64,000 bases of DNA from Ephydatia muelleri (Eukaryota > Porifera > Demospongiae > Spongillida > Spongillidae). The stretch's first letter is position 1, and each line of letters opens with the position of its first letter. Below are positions 10,801 to 20,599 of this stretch, piece after piece. The stretch covers positions 12,468,313 to 12,532,312 of the forward strand of contig JABACO010000004.1 of the NCBI GenBank assembly GCA_013339895.1, written 5' to 3'. The notes below the pieces were generated by a model. The model had not been told where the DNA came from, made no database searches, and saw only the letters and a program-made list of their open reading frames with translations. The translations under genes and the position numbers were made by a program.

Positions 10801-12171
10801 AATGGTACCTGCTGACCCTTCCAGCACAAGACGGAGATATTCAGTCCGAATATCACCCTGTATCCCTGCCCAAAACACAGCACCACCATAAAGAGCATTG
10901 TTGCTCTGAAATATACAATTTGTGATCCTAACATCACCTGCTATTCCATGTGATAATACGGCACCACCGATACCATTGCCACCAATGTTATTCTGAAATG
11001 TGCAGTTGGTAATGTTAACATCTCCTGTTAGTGCATACAAGCTCACACCAGCTCCACTTCCACTGACAGTACCACTGTTGTTCTGAAATGTACAGTTAGT
11101 GATGCTAACATCACCAGTTGAAGAACGTAAATGCACACCACCACCCCAATGACCAATGTTGTTCTGAAATGTGCAGTTCAAAATGCTAACATCATCAGTT
11201 GAATAAAACCGCACACCACCACCAGAAGTAGCACTGTTGTTCTGAAATGTGGTGGTTGTGATATTAACATCACCGTTTGATAAAGTTAATGACATACCGC
11301 CACCAGTTAAAGTAGCACTGTTGTTCTGAAATAAGCAGTTTGAGATGCTAACATCACCAGATGATAAATAAAACCATACACCACCACCAGAATAAGCGCT
11401 GTTGCTCTGAAATGTGGTGTTTGTGATATCAATATCACTAGTTGATAAATACAACAACACACCACCACCATCACCCTCAGGAACACTGTTGTTCTTGAAT
11501 GAGCAGTCTGTGATACTAACATCACCAGTTGATAAATACAGCAACACACCACCACCACCATAAGTAGCACTGTTGCTCTGAAATGTGGAGTTTTTGATGC
11601 TAACATCACCAGTTGATAGATTCAACCACGCACCACCACCATAACCATAGTTGTTAATGAATAAACAGTACTCAATTGTGATGCTACACCAGTTGTTAAC
11701 TGATTCTGCAAATATTGCTGTATTTGAACTGTCCTGAAATGTGCAATCCGTTATGAGAATGTTTTCTATCGATATAAGGTGTATACCGCAGTTAATGAAT
11801 GTTATTCTCTCCGCGCTCAACATTTGTGCTGAAATGAATTGAAACACTCTACCTTCTCCTTCGCAAAGAACTGTGGTGTTTTTCATCGCAGACCCCGTTA
11901 TGGTAATGTTGCCTCCATTGTAAATGTTACAGGGCGGTCCTGAAGATATGCGATGCTCTCCATCCACCAACACAAGAGTCGTACTGGACTTGAGCGAACC
12001 GCTGCACAGGTAGTCCTGTAAAGCATAGCCGGGTCGCATGGTAGTGGTGAGGTTGACCTGATCGGACATAACAACCACATAGCTCCCAAGAGCGGTTAAA
12101 ACGAACAGCATTTGAACCATCATCGTCACTGTTTCATCGCATAGTGATTTACGCACCGGCAGAGGTTGCAA
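7831..12171 (-). CDS. Secreted/membrane beta-helix protein with multi-span C-terminus (Pmp-like repeats)
   Basis: An intact intronless ORF of 1446 codons. A hydrophobic stretch at residues about 17-35 (VQMLFVLTALGSYVVVM) looks like a signal peptide, so the Met near residue 17 may be the true start. Residues about 85-700 contain more than a dozen repeats of roughly 25-30 residues around the words TNCTFQNNSA and GGGV. This is the pattern of right-handed parallel beta-helices and of chlamydial Pmp repeats, and it carries many N-glycosylation sequons. A cysteine-rich segment with GRTGIMCGHCHGNHS follows near 990. About nine hydrophobic spans lie between residues 1015 and 1390, and a short cytoplasmic tail ends the protein. 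The extracellular part is probably an adhesion or recognition surface; this is inference. Such proteins are numerous in sponges. A truncated copy of the 3' end lies at 52.4 kb. Confidence 0.9.
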   Translation of the reverse strand: MQPLPVRKSLCDETVTMMVQMLFVLTALGSYVVVMSDQVNLTTTMRPGYALQDYLCSGSLKSSTTLVLVDGEHRISSGPPCNIYNGGNITITGSAMKNTTVLCEGEGRVFQFISAQMLSAERITFINCGIHLISIENILITDCTFQDSSNTAIFAESVNNWCSITIEYCLFINNYGYGGGAWLNLSTGDVSIKNSTFQSNSATYGGGGVLLYLSTGDVSITDCSFKNNSVPEGDGGGVLLYLSTSDIDITNTTFQSNSAYSGGGVWFYLSSGDVSISNCLFQNNSATLTGGGMSLTLSNGDVNITTTTFQNNSATSGGGVRFYSTDDVSILNCTFQNNIGHWGGGVHLRSSTGDVSITNCTFQNNSGTVSGSGAGVSLYALTGDVNITNCTFQNNIGGNGIGGAVLSHGIAGDVRITNCIFQSNNALYGGAVFWAGIQGDIRTEYLRLVLEGSAGTIGITNCTFQNNSATKGGGAVFSWVGVLSNILNSTHMELNGSAGDVNVTNCSFQKNSASVGGAIFIVSIRSTLINSSTFTNNTAVGGAAVYAVNTYIPSFFVVPDFLTSDTEPFGHLILQGVMVKDNHCSCNDYNELRGGAIYFNGMKVDIFGNNFTRSQFSSNSPLGAIQGTNGFLQLHGSITFANNTGVNGGAISLSNNVPLYFHEKCVVEFSRNTATGFGGAMYNDGDQEKLKQATSYSNKCTIRFSQDCYSSDDCDFDTNMFSIRFVDNHAQQSGHSVYATPIYNCTKCIGVLATGNLIAESGKCPNLTSYITTTPLPEDINDIQVLSFPKYVHLCDSKDTNMYNVTNQFQGKVTTYPGRTVRLNVTSVDEGNDLSPSVVYTLIDTNGITSPKITLGPTQKAQWIGTVCGTVEYQIYGPEMSSLKLLLTNYPSNFPTVVEITLLPCEPGFTLISNSSTGVMECNCSEFLTSFGVVCDASDGTVTRNKFNWIGVYNSTLPALASYCPMDYCNSAIDKLSLAQPGELCNGGRTGIMCGHCHGNHSVIFGSSQCTICSNIWLITLVMFAVLGALLVVALFFLNLTVTQGTLYGLIFYANIIQVNSSIFFRQSILLLQVIVSFVNLDLGVPLCFYDGMDDADKAGLQFVFPAYLLILTLTVIVICHYCLQRSPTTFTSSCLYRFPIIIGERAVGVLCTLIYLSYSKLLRTVIDIFTYSTVHLPSGDMNVWFYDGNVEYLQGKHATLFIIAVMTCTLFLLPYTFALTFIPIIEQYSEHNRLFNYLSKKTNQIKPMNDAHYAPYKGEWRWWLGARLWLVVVMYSLNPVYGSDNPSLLLSIQATLVMLFMLVQSNIQPFGQSLQKTDKCNRHTSFYNTLYNSLDLMYLLNYTALAMSMSYILDQSSNKTQSTITVCAFVGLYVVLLMVTVLCHFIMAILKACKMYDRATEKINGLFERKHEVMVPIELDEPITNTVSSTIVTVGYGLREPLCED

Positions 12172-13209
12172 TTATTTTATTGTGAACGTCACGTCCTGAG
12201 CTCGTAAATCATGACCGTATTCCAGTGGGCAATAGCTACGTTGAATTTCAAACACTCCACATGAAAAATATATGGTGAATGAGCAGTGACTAAATGGTAG
12301 TGAATGTTACAAGTTTTGAAATTCTGTATTCTTGTCAGTACATGCTAAAAAGGATAGCGATATTTCTTCTTTTTTTCCCGAATAGGTATTGCATTTATTT
12401 CATATAGTAACCACCAACACTTGAATTCTACTAACTAACCAAAAGGACTAAAGCTTTAAACCGTCTTAAAAGACGTTTAGCTGCATCAGCTAGTATATAA
12501 TTTCATATTCAGCAAACAAAATAAAAACAGTGGTGATTTACAGTTTTATTAATGAGGCAAAACGCTCAGGCATTGCTGGCCGATGCTTTGCTTATCGCAG
12601 CCTTTGTTCAGTATTGATTATATTATTATAATAAAAAGGTTACATGTATCTTAATATGTTTTAATCTAAATAATAGTTTTATTTAATCCTAGAAATCCAA
12701 GAACTTGGGCACGTTTCTCATAATACCCATGTTAAATGGTTTATTAATTACAACATGCAAGCTACGCTGCCTGTTGATGTCTCCCAAGGGACTGTCCTTA
12801 CTGTCCCTTCCACTGTTTGGATCTTTTGGGTCATCATGCATTAACCTGCAAGAACAGGGGTGATGTGGACTCGTGCCACAAAAGGCTTCGCAAAAAGTTT
12901 CTACAGCCTTAGCCTGTATTGGTGCCCAAGTTGAAGCAGGGAGTGGTCTTGGGCATGGCCAATGGCGCATGACCTGCTGATGCTTTGGTCCTTGGCTGTG
13001 TGCTAGGCAGGCCAGATGCCTTTGATATTATTCCAGCTAGTTTCCCGATTAGCCACTTGCTCTTCGAAGACAAAGTCAGTGGTGCTTACCAAACTTGATG
13101 GGCAGCTGAACCTTCACTTGGTACGAGCTAATTCCATTACCACCCTTTCCCATAGCATCTATCAATGTGATGTAGTGTTGGCATCATTAATATTTTGTGT
13201 ACATTGTAT
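12172..13209. other. Upstream flank of the beta-helix gene
   Basis: This should contain the promoter of the minus-strand gene. I see no clear TATA box or initiator. Open frames at 12689-12970 (minus) and the first part of 13016-13450 (plus) have no recognisable motif. Confidence 0.5.
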
Positions 13210-13630
13210 TCCCTTTGTAGTTAGCTACGTGAAAGAATTTCAAACAGCAATGAAATGGTGGTTGGAAGTCAATTCCTCATTGAATTTGGATGGAAATCCA
13301 ATGGTTTGTCTTCTATGCCCGAACTGTGCATTCAACCCTCTGGGTCACCACTGTGTCACATGCAAGAGAGGAGGTGATATCACAACCAGGCACAACACTC
13401 TTCACAATGTGGTTTACAACCTTTCAGCGAGCTGGTTTGACTGGACATGATCAGTAGACATAGGAAGCTCATGACACCTTCTCTCACCTTACATCCAGCA
13501 TTGCCATCACCTCCTCCTGCCATCAGAGCAAAGTCTTGGCTGAAATATATGGGAGGCTCTCGGTTCGAGCCATTGCCAGGTCCATTCTGGGTAGATGCTT
13601 ACCCAACAAAGAAATTTAGACTCATAGAGT
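13210..13630 (+). mobile_element. Retroelement C-terminal endonuclease fragment, plus strand
   Basis: The plus strand encodes EFQTAMKWWLEVNSSLN, then CLLCPNCAFNPLGHHCVTC. This is a C-x2-C ... H-H-x3-C zinc knuckle of the type that precedes restriction-like endonuclease domains in R2-like non-LTR retrotransposons. KRGGDITTRHNTLHNVVYNL follows. After a break the ending AEIYGRLSVRAIARSILGRC is read at about 13541-13600. The central endonuclease part is deleted. It lies tail to tail with the minus-strand copy at 13785-14609. Confidence 0.65.
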
Positions 13631-13784
13631 GCATTGATGTGAACAATGTTAGTGTAATGTAACTGTATTTGTTCCAGAATAACCGAATCGGATCATACAT
13701 ATACACACTAAACAATACATCTAATTTATTATAATAATTATACAGAATACATAATACATTTAAACACACTTTATAGTGCTAAAT

Positions 13785-14215
13785 TGTCTTTGATGGGTAA
13801 GCATCTACCCAGAATGGCCCTTGAAATGGCTCTAACGAGGGTGAAGTTTAGCCTGCCATACATTTCACCCACGCTTTGTTCTTGTGGCAGGAAGACATGG
13901 TGGCAATGCAAGATGCAAGGCAGGGGAAGGTGGCTTGAGCTTCTTTGCCCCAGTTGCCGTATGCTTCTACAGCAAGCGGGACACTATCCCATCTCAGCTC
14001 AGAGCATGTGGGGTCATTGGCTCTGTGTTTTCACACAAATGTCTCAAGTGCTGCTCCCCCCACTGACATGCTTGCTTCAGGGAGAATGGAGATAGACATC
14101 AAAGGCAGCATGCCTTCCTCTGTCCCAATCCAATACCAATATGTCAGCTGGTTGAGTACAGCTGTGATCAGGTGTGAGACCATTGCCTTTCTCCACCCTC
14201 ACCACCTGGTGGGCA

Positions 14216-14252
<37 letters not shown>

Positions 14253-14609
14253 CGGGGGCAGAATTCAAGCACTAGGTCTCTCAGGCGATTGTGGTGAGAT
14301 ACCACATCTCCACCTGGCAGTGTGATTACCGAGCCGATCAATACTTGTATCTGGACATAAAGAGCATGATGCTTCTCTGGCACTATCCACCCCTAACCAC
14401 CATTTTACTGCTGTTTGTAACTCATTGGGGTCACTAACAGCCAAGATGAAGCATGACGGGGCTGACGTAGATAAAAGACGTACCTTGTCTGCGGGTGTTA
14501 ATGCTTCATAAAGTAGTGAGAACTGATGATCCTCTATCTGCTGGGATAGTGCTCTGTGCTGGGGAAACAATACTATCAACCGCTCGAGAAAGGTGTTTGT
14601 GGTCCCCAT
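13785..14609 (-). mobile_element. Retroelement C-terminal endonuclease fragment, minus strand
   Basis: Read from 14609 downward: ELQTAVKWWLGVDSAREAS, a CSLCPDTSIDRLGNHTARW zinc-knuckle region, then GGDVVSHHNRLRDLVLEFC. A 36-nt poly-G run interrupts the frame, and after it come QPADILVLDWDRG and AAFDVYLHSP. The end, MYGRLNFTLVRAISRAILGR, is near 13800-13860. The order matches the fragments at 4.1 and 13.2 kb, and together they define one family. RPADILV and the following D fit a PD-(D/E)XK core. Stops and frameshifts make this a relic. Confidence 0.65.
14217..14252. repeat. Poly-G run (36 nt) inside the endonuclease relic
   Basis: An uninterrupted run of 36 G on the plus strand splits the retroelement reading frame between the RHN-like and PADILV segments. 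It is either an expansion or an assembly-prone tract. Confidence 0.9.
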
Positions 14610-14867
14610 TTAATGTGGTATTATGCTTAATTATTTAACTCTTTCGCGGTGGGCAGAAGATCAAGTTGCACTCCCCTTACGGCAGTGTGCTGGGTTCCGT
14701 AAGCTAGTGCACATTGCGCCGACATACAGTCCCTCTCAATCCAGCCTCACTACGACCCTTTAATAATCTCCAGCCTGTTTACCGTCCAGGATACTCACCA
14801 CGGGAATCGGTCCGGCTAGACCATGACAATTAACGAGGTGACTCGTTACAGATGACACTTTTCATCC

Positions 14868-16017
14868 ATGGATGACTCTACAAGACTTGGTGACATGGCA
14901 ATCAGAGAGCTTGTCAAGCTCATAGAAAATGCTTGTATTCAAGAATGTGGAGAGACGGTACCCAGAAGGCTGGTACACAGAATGAGAAGCGAGTTATAGC
15001 GCGCAAGGCATCACAGTTTGATTATGTTGTTGATGGCCAACTAATGTACAAGGAAAAAACGAAGACGAGTGACAGAAAGGAGGTACCGGTGTTTTGCCAT
15101 GCACGCTCGAAATACGTGCATTGCATGTACGTAGTACTTTATCTGGCCCCGGCCATATATGACTACCTCATTATCTCCTTTTTCACAGTTGGACATTACT
15201 GCTCTAGTTGAGCAGCTGAGGATAACCAGGTCCTGTCATTCAGATCCTACCTCTTGGCACCTTGGTGTTCAAAGAGCTTTGGTACTCATCACTGAACAGT
15301 TCGTTAGGAAAGGTATTGTAAAGGACTCACAAGAGGTGGCAACTTATCTTTATAAGTAATGTTTGATATTTGACCTATCAATGTGGCAGAAAGAACGTAG
15401 ACACATTAATGAGTAAAAGTGTTTCACTATTGAAAGATTTTGTATGGCCTTTCAAATTGAAACTTCAATTTATTCAATAACTTAACCTTGATATTTATAC
15501 ACCCTGATATCTCGTTTGGGGAAATGATGCATCTTAATAATCTGGGATGATTGCACAAAATAGATGGAACCATTTGCCGCACCTGATAAGATAGCCACTC
15601 AAACCGCATCTCTATTCTTGGTAAGACTTCAGTTATGAGCGGTGTTATGCAAAAATTCTTTTTCAGCTGTTTATGCACATGGGAATCAGACAAGTGATTA
15701 GGTACTTCAGACCAAGGCACTGAGTTCATTGATCACCAGAGCAGAACTCTGATGTAATGCCTAAAGATCAAACACAACATAGCAACATAGCATACCACCC
15801 TCAAGTTAGTTTGTACTATTATTTATACCTGAATATTTTGGCACTCGATCTACATCCAGGCAAATGGACTCAACTAAAGATTCGATCAGATGCTTTAGAA
15901 TATGCTTACAACACCTCTTTGAACGCTAGGGTGCATTTGCACACAACCATTACTCCAGTCATGCACAATGTAGATCTTAGATGGCAAGTATATAATGTGT
16001 TGATCACAACTCCATGA
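14868..16017 (+). pseudogene. Broken Ginger/Gypsy-type integrase gene (KRBA2-like)
   Basis: The same gene family as the intact two-exon gene at 57.5 kb, but longer. Exon 1 starts at ATG 14868 (MDDSTRLGDMAIRELVKLI), shifts frame, and continues as KRVIARKASQFDYVVDGQLM to a GTACCG donor at 15083. The acceptor is at 15187-15188. Exon 2 carries the integrase zinc-binding signature CHSDPTSWHLG (Trp replacing the usual Gly) and KGIVKDSQE. The catalytic core follows in other frames: EPFAAPDKIATQTASLFLVR (about 15570-15630), SDQGTEFIDHQS (about 15697-15735) with the second catalytic Asp, then AYHPQ and YNTSLNARVHLHTTITP (about 15905-15955). Frameshifts and stops make it dead. The intron position matches the 57.5 kb gene, which ties both to the Ginger group of cut-and-paste elements with Gypsy-type integrases. 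Confidence 0.75.
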
Positions 16018-17169
16018 CGCATGCATATTCTTGCTGCTCTTGTAACCTTACAAGTACATTGGAGTAATTATGTTGCTTCTCTCACCTGCCTAATTATTCA
16101 GATGACTTCACTAATGCATCACTCTACAGTAGTACTCCCAGAACAAGGGATCCGCAACCCACATCTGTGTAGTAAATCATGTTTAAAATGCCAGGTCACT
16201 CCCCATGCTCACGCAACCGTAATAATCTGTGTCACCATGCTGTGTGTTGTGTTGATTATAGAATACCACTGTACTTGCATTACTGTGATATACTGACACA
16301 CATGTAACCCGTGTAGGTGCTACGGTCATAAATATGCTTGAACACATGTGGGTGTGTTTACGTATACAGTGTATATGCACTTGGTGTTCAAAGAGTTAAA
16401 CCTTTGTGCTATTTGATAATTTTATTTGACAGGTTTGTAGCTTTTCAGTGGACATGACCAAATATTGATTCCAGGTTAATAGGGACTGCCATTATTGCAT
16501 TTTTGCATATTATGTAATTTATTGCCCCGATTTCCAGATGAGTCTTTCTAAGCCATTTAGGGAATGAGTGATCATCGTGAGACTCACAAAGCAATTCAAT
16601 ATATATTAATTATTACAATTGCTATTTTGCTGATAGACAATAAGTTAACTAATAATAACTTGAGGTATCATTTTAGTAGGTGATAAGTTTTGTTACTAAT
16701 TAAATATGTGCATAGGCACTGTAGTAATTAAGTCAATGTTATTAGATGTAGCTTATGTCTGCTGCAATAAGAGTATTAACATGTGTTTCGGACAGTTTCT
16801 GACAATTTATATTATATATGTATTTAATTGTATGAAATTACCTAACGTTTGAATAGGCTATAACACATGCTTTATTTTCTACACTTTATACTATGCAATT
16901 TCTCATTGTGAAAATATATTTTGGTGTCTTGCAATATCTGCAGTGCCAATGTTACAAGGTCCTCTACCCCATGGGGTTCAAAACCGCAAGATCTTCAGGT
17001 AGGAGCATTCAAGTTGCTTTAAATCTGATATGTATGTAGAAGGATCCTTTTGCTATTTATTTATCTGTTTGTTAATTTTTACATACGCTTTTCAAAGTCG
17101 TGCCCATTTCTCGCTCCGTATGTTCAATACGGCATGCGTAAGCCTATTTGCTATGCACTCACATTATCC
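16018..17169. other. AT-rich intergenic
   Basis: Very AT-rich, without coding signatures. Open frames near 16021-16296 may be the diverged tail of the upstream integrase relic, but nothing in them is recognisable. Confidence 0.6.
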
Positions 17170-17229
17170 TCTAGATAGTTGTGTATAAAAGCTTTCCTAT
17201 TTGCCATAATCCTTGCTAAAATAATTTGT

Positions 17230-17268
<39 letters not shown>

Positions 17269-17597
17269 ACGGCTATCACTTCAATTTGTCTTGCACAATT
17301 TCAGCTCACACATAGTACACATTGCATTTCACGCACTCATGCTGGCTCACACACTCTCTTATGCGTTTGTGCACACACTTGCATTGTTGTGTACATGGAC
17401 CTGTACACCATCATATGGCATATTCTTATGTACTGTACTTGCACACACCAGTTATACATGTGGCATAAAATACACCTATCTGATATATGGTACACAGACA
17501 TACACGCACACACACATGGTCACATGTGCATGAATCTTTTCCATTTAACTGCTGTTAGCATGTTTGTAGAGGCCACTGATTCTATTCACGATTTACA

Positions 17598-17930
17598 CCC
17601 TGATCATGGAACATGTGTTTCTGACTCAGTGTATGATTCCTAAGATATATCAATTGACTTCACCATAGGAATTTGGGTTTATGTCTAAACAGTCAACTTG
17701 CACACAATTACTGGCTTGAATGACTGGACCTGGTATGCAAATAAATACATTCCAGATCAGAGCTCAAATGATTCTCTATTCTTTTTGACAATTCTTTATC
17801 CTCTGGCTGCATACCCAAAGTCTAGAAAACTGCCTATGTATGCCCTGTACTTAAGTGAGGCGTCCCATCCCACCCCAAACTATAGACCAATATCCCAAAC
17901 TTCAATTACATGTACATACCAGTACTGGAA
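17598..17930 (+). mobile_element. Rearranged LINE fragment inserted in the left arm
   Basis: Two blocks of the CR1-like LINE lie in the same orientation but reversed order compared with 52.86-53.13 kb. The first block (GATCATGGAACATG... to GAGCTCAAATGA) corresponds to the downstream part there. The second (CTTTTTGACAATTC... to CAATTACATGTACAT) corresponds to the upstream part and includes an RT remnant reading PNYRPISQTS. The first block ends with about 18 bp that resemble the beta-helix gene copy at 52.84 kb. Confidence 0.7.
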
Positions 17931-18069
17931 CTAAGTGTCTGTACTCTCTGTGTTTTTCCTCTGTATTGTTGAATATAGTCCTCTCTAGAAGAATCCTTTT
18001 GACAACTCCTCTGAGTCCCCATGTAACTAGTTCTCTGTACATAACATAGAGCCCTCACTTAAGACTGTA

Positions 18070-18435
18070 ACACATAAGTATGTGTAACTAACTACAGGAT
18101 TGTTCCTTTGTACTTGCATCGTGTCACATAGGAATGGTCATTTGCACATATAATAGTACATGCATTGTGTCCCCATAGGATTGGTCTACATACCTTTGTA
18201 CATGCATCGTGTTCTCCCATAGGATTGGTTCCTTGTATATGCATGTGTTACATTGCTCCTTTGTGCATACCTTGGTGCATGCTTTGTTTCCCCACAGGAT
18301 TGGTCCTTTATACATGTATTGTGTCTCCATAGGATTAATTCTCAGTACCTACATCATAACCCATAAGATCAGTCCTGTGTATTTGCCATCTTGTCCCCAT
18401 AGAATTGGTAAGTTTGGTACTCTAGAGATACACAT
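18070..18435 (+). repeat. Degenerate tandem modules, core CCCATAGGATTGGTCC
   Basis: At least six imperfect units of about 35-60 bp, each with a core like CCCATAGGATTGGTCC followed by TTTGTACATGCAT. The same module recurs singly near 19800 and 20055 and as an inverted array at 20640-20990. Confidence 0.75.
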
Positions 18436-18460
18436 ACATTGCGCTCTTGCCCAATGCACA

Positions 18461-19453
18461 CACCACTGTATACTTGTGGCGAAGATATTCACCGCAACAT
18501 GTGTAAGGCTTCAGTATCCTAACCTACAAAAAAGCTTGGACAAGACTTGTCAAGAAATCGAAACATATGTTTTTCAAAGTTTTTTTTTTGATTTTCTGAT
18601 ACTAATTTGCATTGTATTCTACAAAGCCATTCTTACTCAGTTACAATTGCGCATTCTGTTGTAGCACAACTGAGCACTGAATTATAGTTAGCTTTACATT
18701 TCTACAGCCAGTGGCAAGTTCATTCATTTGTCCTGATAGACTATTAATTGGCTCATGTAAACGAACTCAGAATAAGTGAGAGAAGCATTTGCCTGTTGCC
18801 ATAGAAACATATAGCTAATTATACATACAGTGCTCAGTGGTTGCGCACATGCATGTGGCAAAGAATAACACCATCTTCACCACAACATGCGTAAGGCTTA
18901 AGTTCCTACATACTCCACACATCATCTTTCTCTGGGCAGTGGAGAAGTGTGAAATAAAGCTTTCCTATTCGGAGTAATTCTTGATTAATCTCTCATCATT
19001 CTATATACCCTATAGAGCGACTTTGGTCTCTTTTCACCCACACAATGTTGAGCTCACATGCAGTAAATGAACGTGCCCTCGTGAAGGTTCATACACCTAT
19101 ATGGATGCACATACAATGTACAATTCTTGACCACAACACTTACATACACACATAACACCTATGCACTGGTACACATGAGACAAAACATAACACTCTCTAA
19201 TACTTACATCACACACTGTGTAAGGTCTGTCCCTTAGTGCACCTGCATTCTATTCCATTGAACAGCTGAAGAGCCATTTTCAACTTCTGTAACCTTACGA
19301 GGCTGAACTTTCTTTGTTCATCTGCATCATTTCTTGTGTTCCACGTGCTGTAAAGGATTCTGTTTGAAACAGTTCAGTTTCCATCTGGCTAGTTCTCTGT
19401 ACATGTATGTAGTAAGTGTCCCATACCTGGGATTGGTCATCTGTGCATATGCT

Positions 19454-19455
<2 letters not shown>
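18461..19455. other. Spacer of the inverted repeat, repeat modules only
   Basis: No coding signal. It contains two copies of a module with CAACATG(T/C)GTAAGGCTT (about 18495 and 18882) and short CA-rich patches. Confidence 0.5.
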
Positions 19456-19495
<40 letters not shown>

Positions 19496-19620
19496 ACATA
19501 CACCCATACACACATGCTACACACACACATGCACAGACACGCATACACACACATGCTCATGCACACGCACACAACATGCACACACACGCTCATGCACACA
19601 CACACTCCATGCACACATGG
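19456..19620. repeat. CA microsatellite, pure then interrupted
   Basis: A pure (CA)n run of about 35 bp, followed by about 130 bp of interrupted CACACATGCA-type repeats. Open frames over it are low-complexity artefacts. Confidence 0.95.
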
Positions 19621-19639
19621 CACTACACACTGTTATACA

Positions 19640-20430
19640 CGTGGCAAGAACAACAGCACTCTAACTGTAATGGTTTTTTCTGTCACTACACATGCATTCC
19701 ATTGAACAGCTCATGAGTCCACTGATTTATAGAATCTCCCTTGAGACATGACTACACTGCACACTGGTACACGGTGCAATGTATACACTGTGGTGACCTC
19801 GCAGGATGGTCCTTTGTACATGATACATCGTGTCCCATAGGACTACCCAACTCTGGGACACATTGTATGGGATGCCATGGTTGACCATGCAAGAAACCTT
19901 TGTTATTTATCTTTAGAGGCTGAAGTAATGAATATCAACTTTAACTTGGCATGGTTTTGTCTGTGTAAACATACCAAGGGCCCTGACCTACCACCATCTG
20001 CATGATAGGATGTGTACAGTAATATTCATTGCCATAGGCAAGGTAGGAACATCACCACAGGATATGGTCCTTTGTACATGATGTGAGAAGGCCAGGAACA
20101 GCAAGAACCTACATACTATTTTATCTGCTTGGTACATCCGGAAGATGCAGCACAGTGTTGCCTGTTGCACTAGTTGTATGTAATGATTTAAATAAGTGTA
20201 CAGATTCTCCTGTTGGGGCAAGATGCGAAGTACAATATTTATATTGTACGTATAGTGAGAAGGCCGGAACAGCAATCTGGGAACATTGAAAAAGCAGGTC
20301 TACCCATGATGATGTCTATTATTGTACCTACCCTATCAGCAGGTTGTGGTTGGTCAGGGCCTGTGGCAAGTTTGTACAGACTACATTCATTATCTTGATA
20401 CAGAAACCAAAAAAGGAAAGAAAAAATAGA
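19640..20430. other. Repeat-derived spacer
   Basis: No coding signal. Isolated GGTCCTTTGTACATG modules occur near 19810 and 20065. Confidence 0.5.
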
Positions 20431-20434
20431 TGCT

Positions 20435-20436
<2 letters not shown>

Positions 20437-20515
<79 letters not shown>

Positions 20516-20533
20516 AACACACACACACACAAC
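20437..20533. repeat. CA microsatellite
   Basis: About 95 bp of (CA)n with a few CAAA interruptions at the 3' end. Confidence 0.97.
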
Positions 20534-20599
20534 CTATTATACATGGGGCAAAATATTATATCACTCTATATATGACGATACATACACATGCATTCAAGT

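Larger units (their letters stand above)
17170..18460 (+). repeat. Left arm of a large imperfect inverted repeat
   Basis: Reverse-complement similarity to 20600-21510 can be followed through several landmarks. These are GCTTTCCTATTTGCCATAA at 17191 against its complement near 21490, CATGGACCTGTACA at 17393, GCCACTGATTCTATTCAC at 17571, and CCTCTGTATTGTTGA at 17958. The tandem CCCATAGGATTGG module array follows. The left arm holds a LINE piece (17598-17930) absent from the right arm, and a 34-nt poly-C run at 17232-17265. Confidence 0.7.

Noticed and set aside
13556..13570. tRNA B-box-like GGTTCGAGCC
   Set aside because: It lies in the coding sequence of the retroelement tail; there is no A box or cloverleaf.
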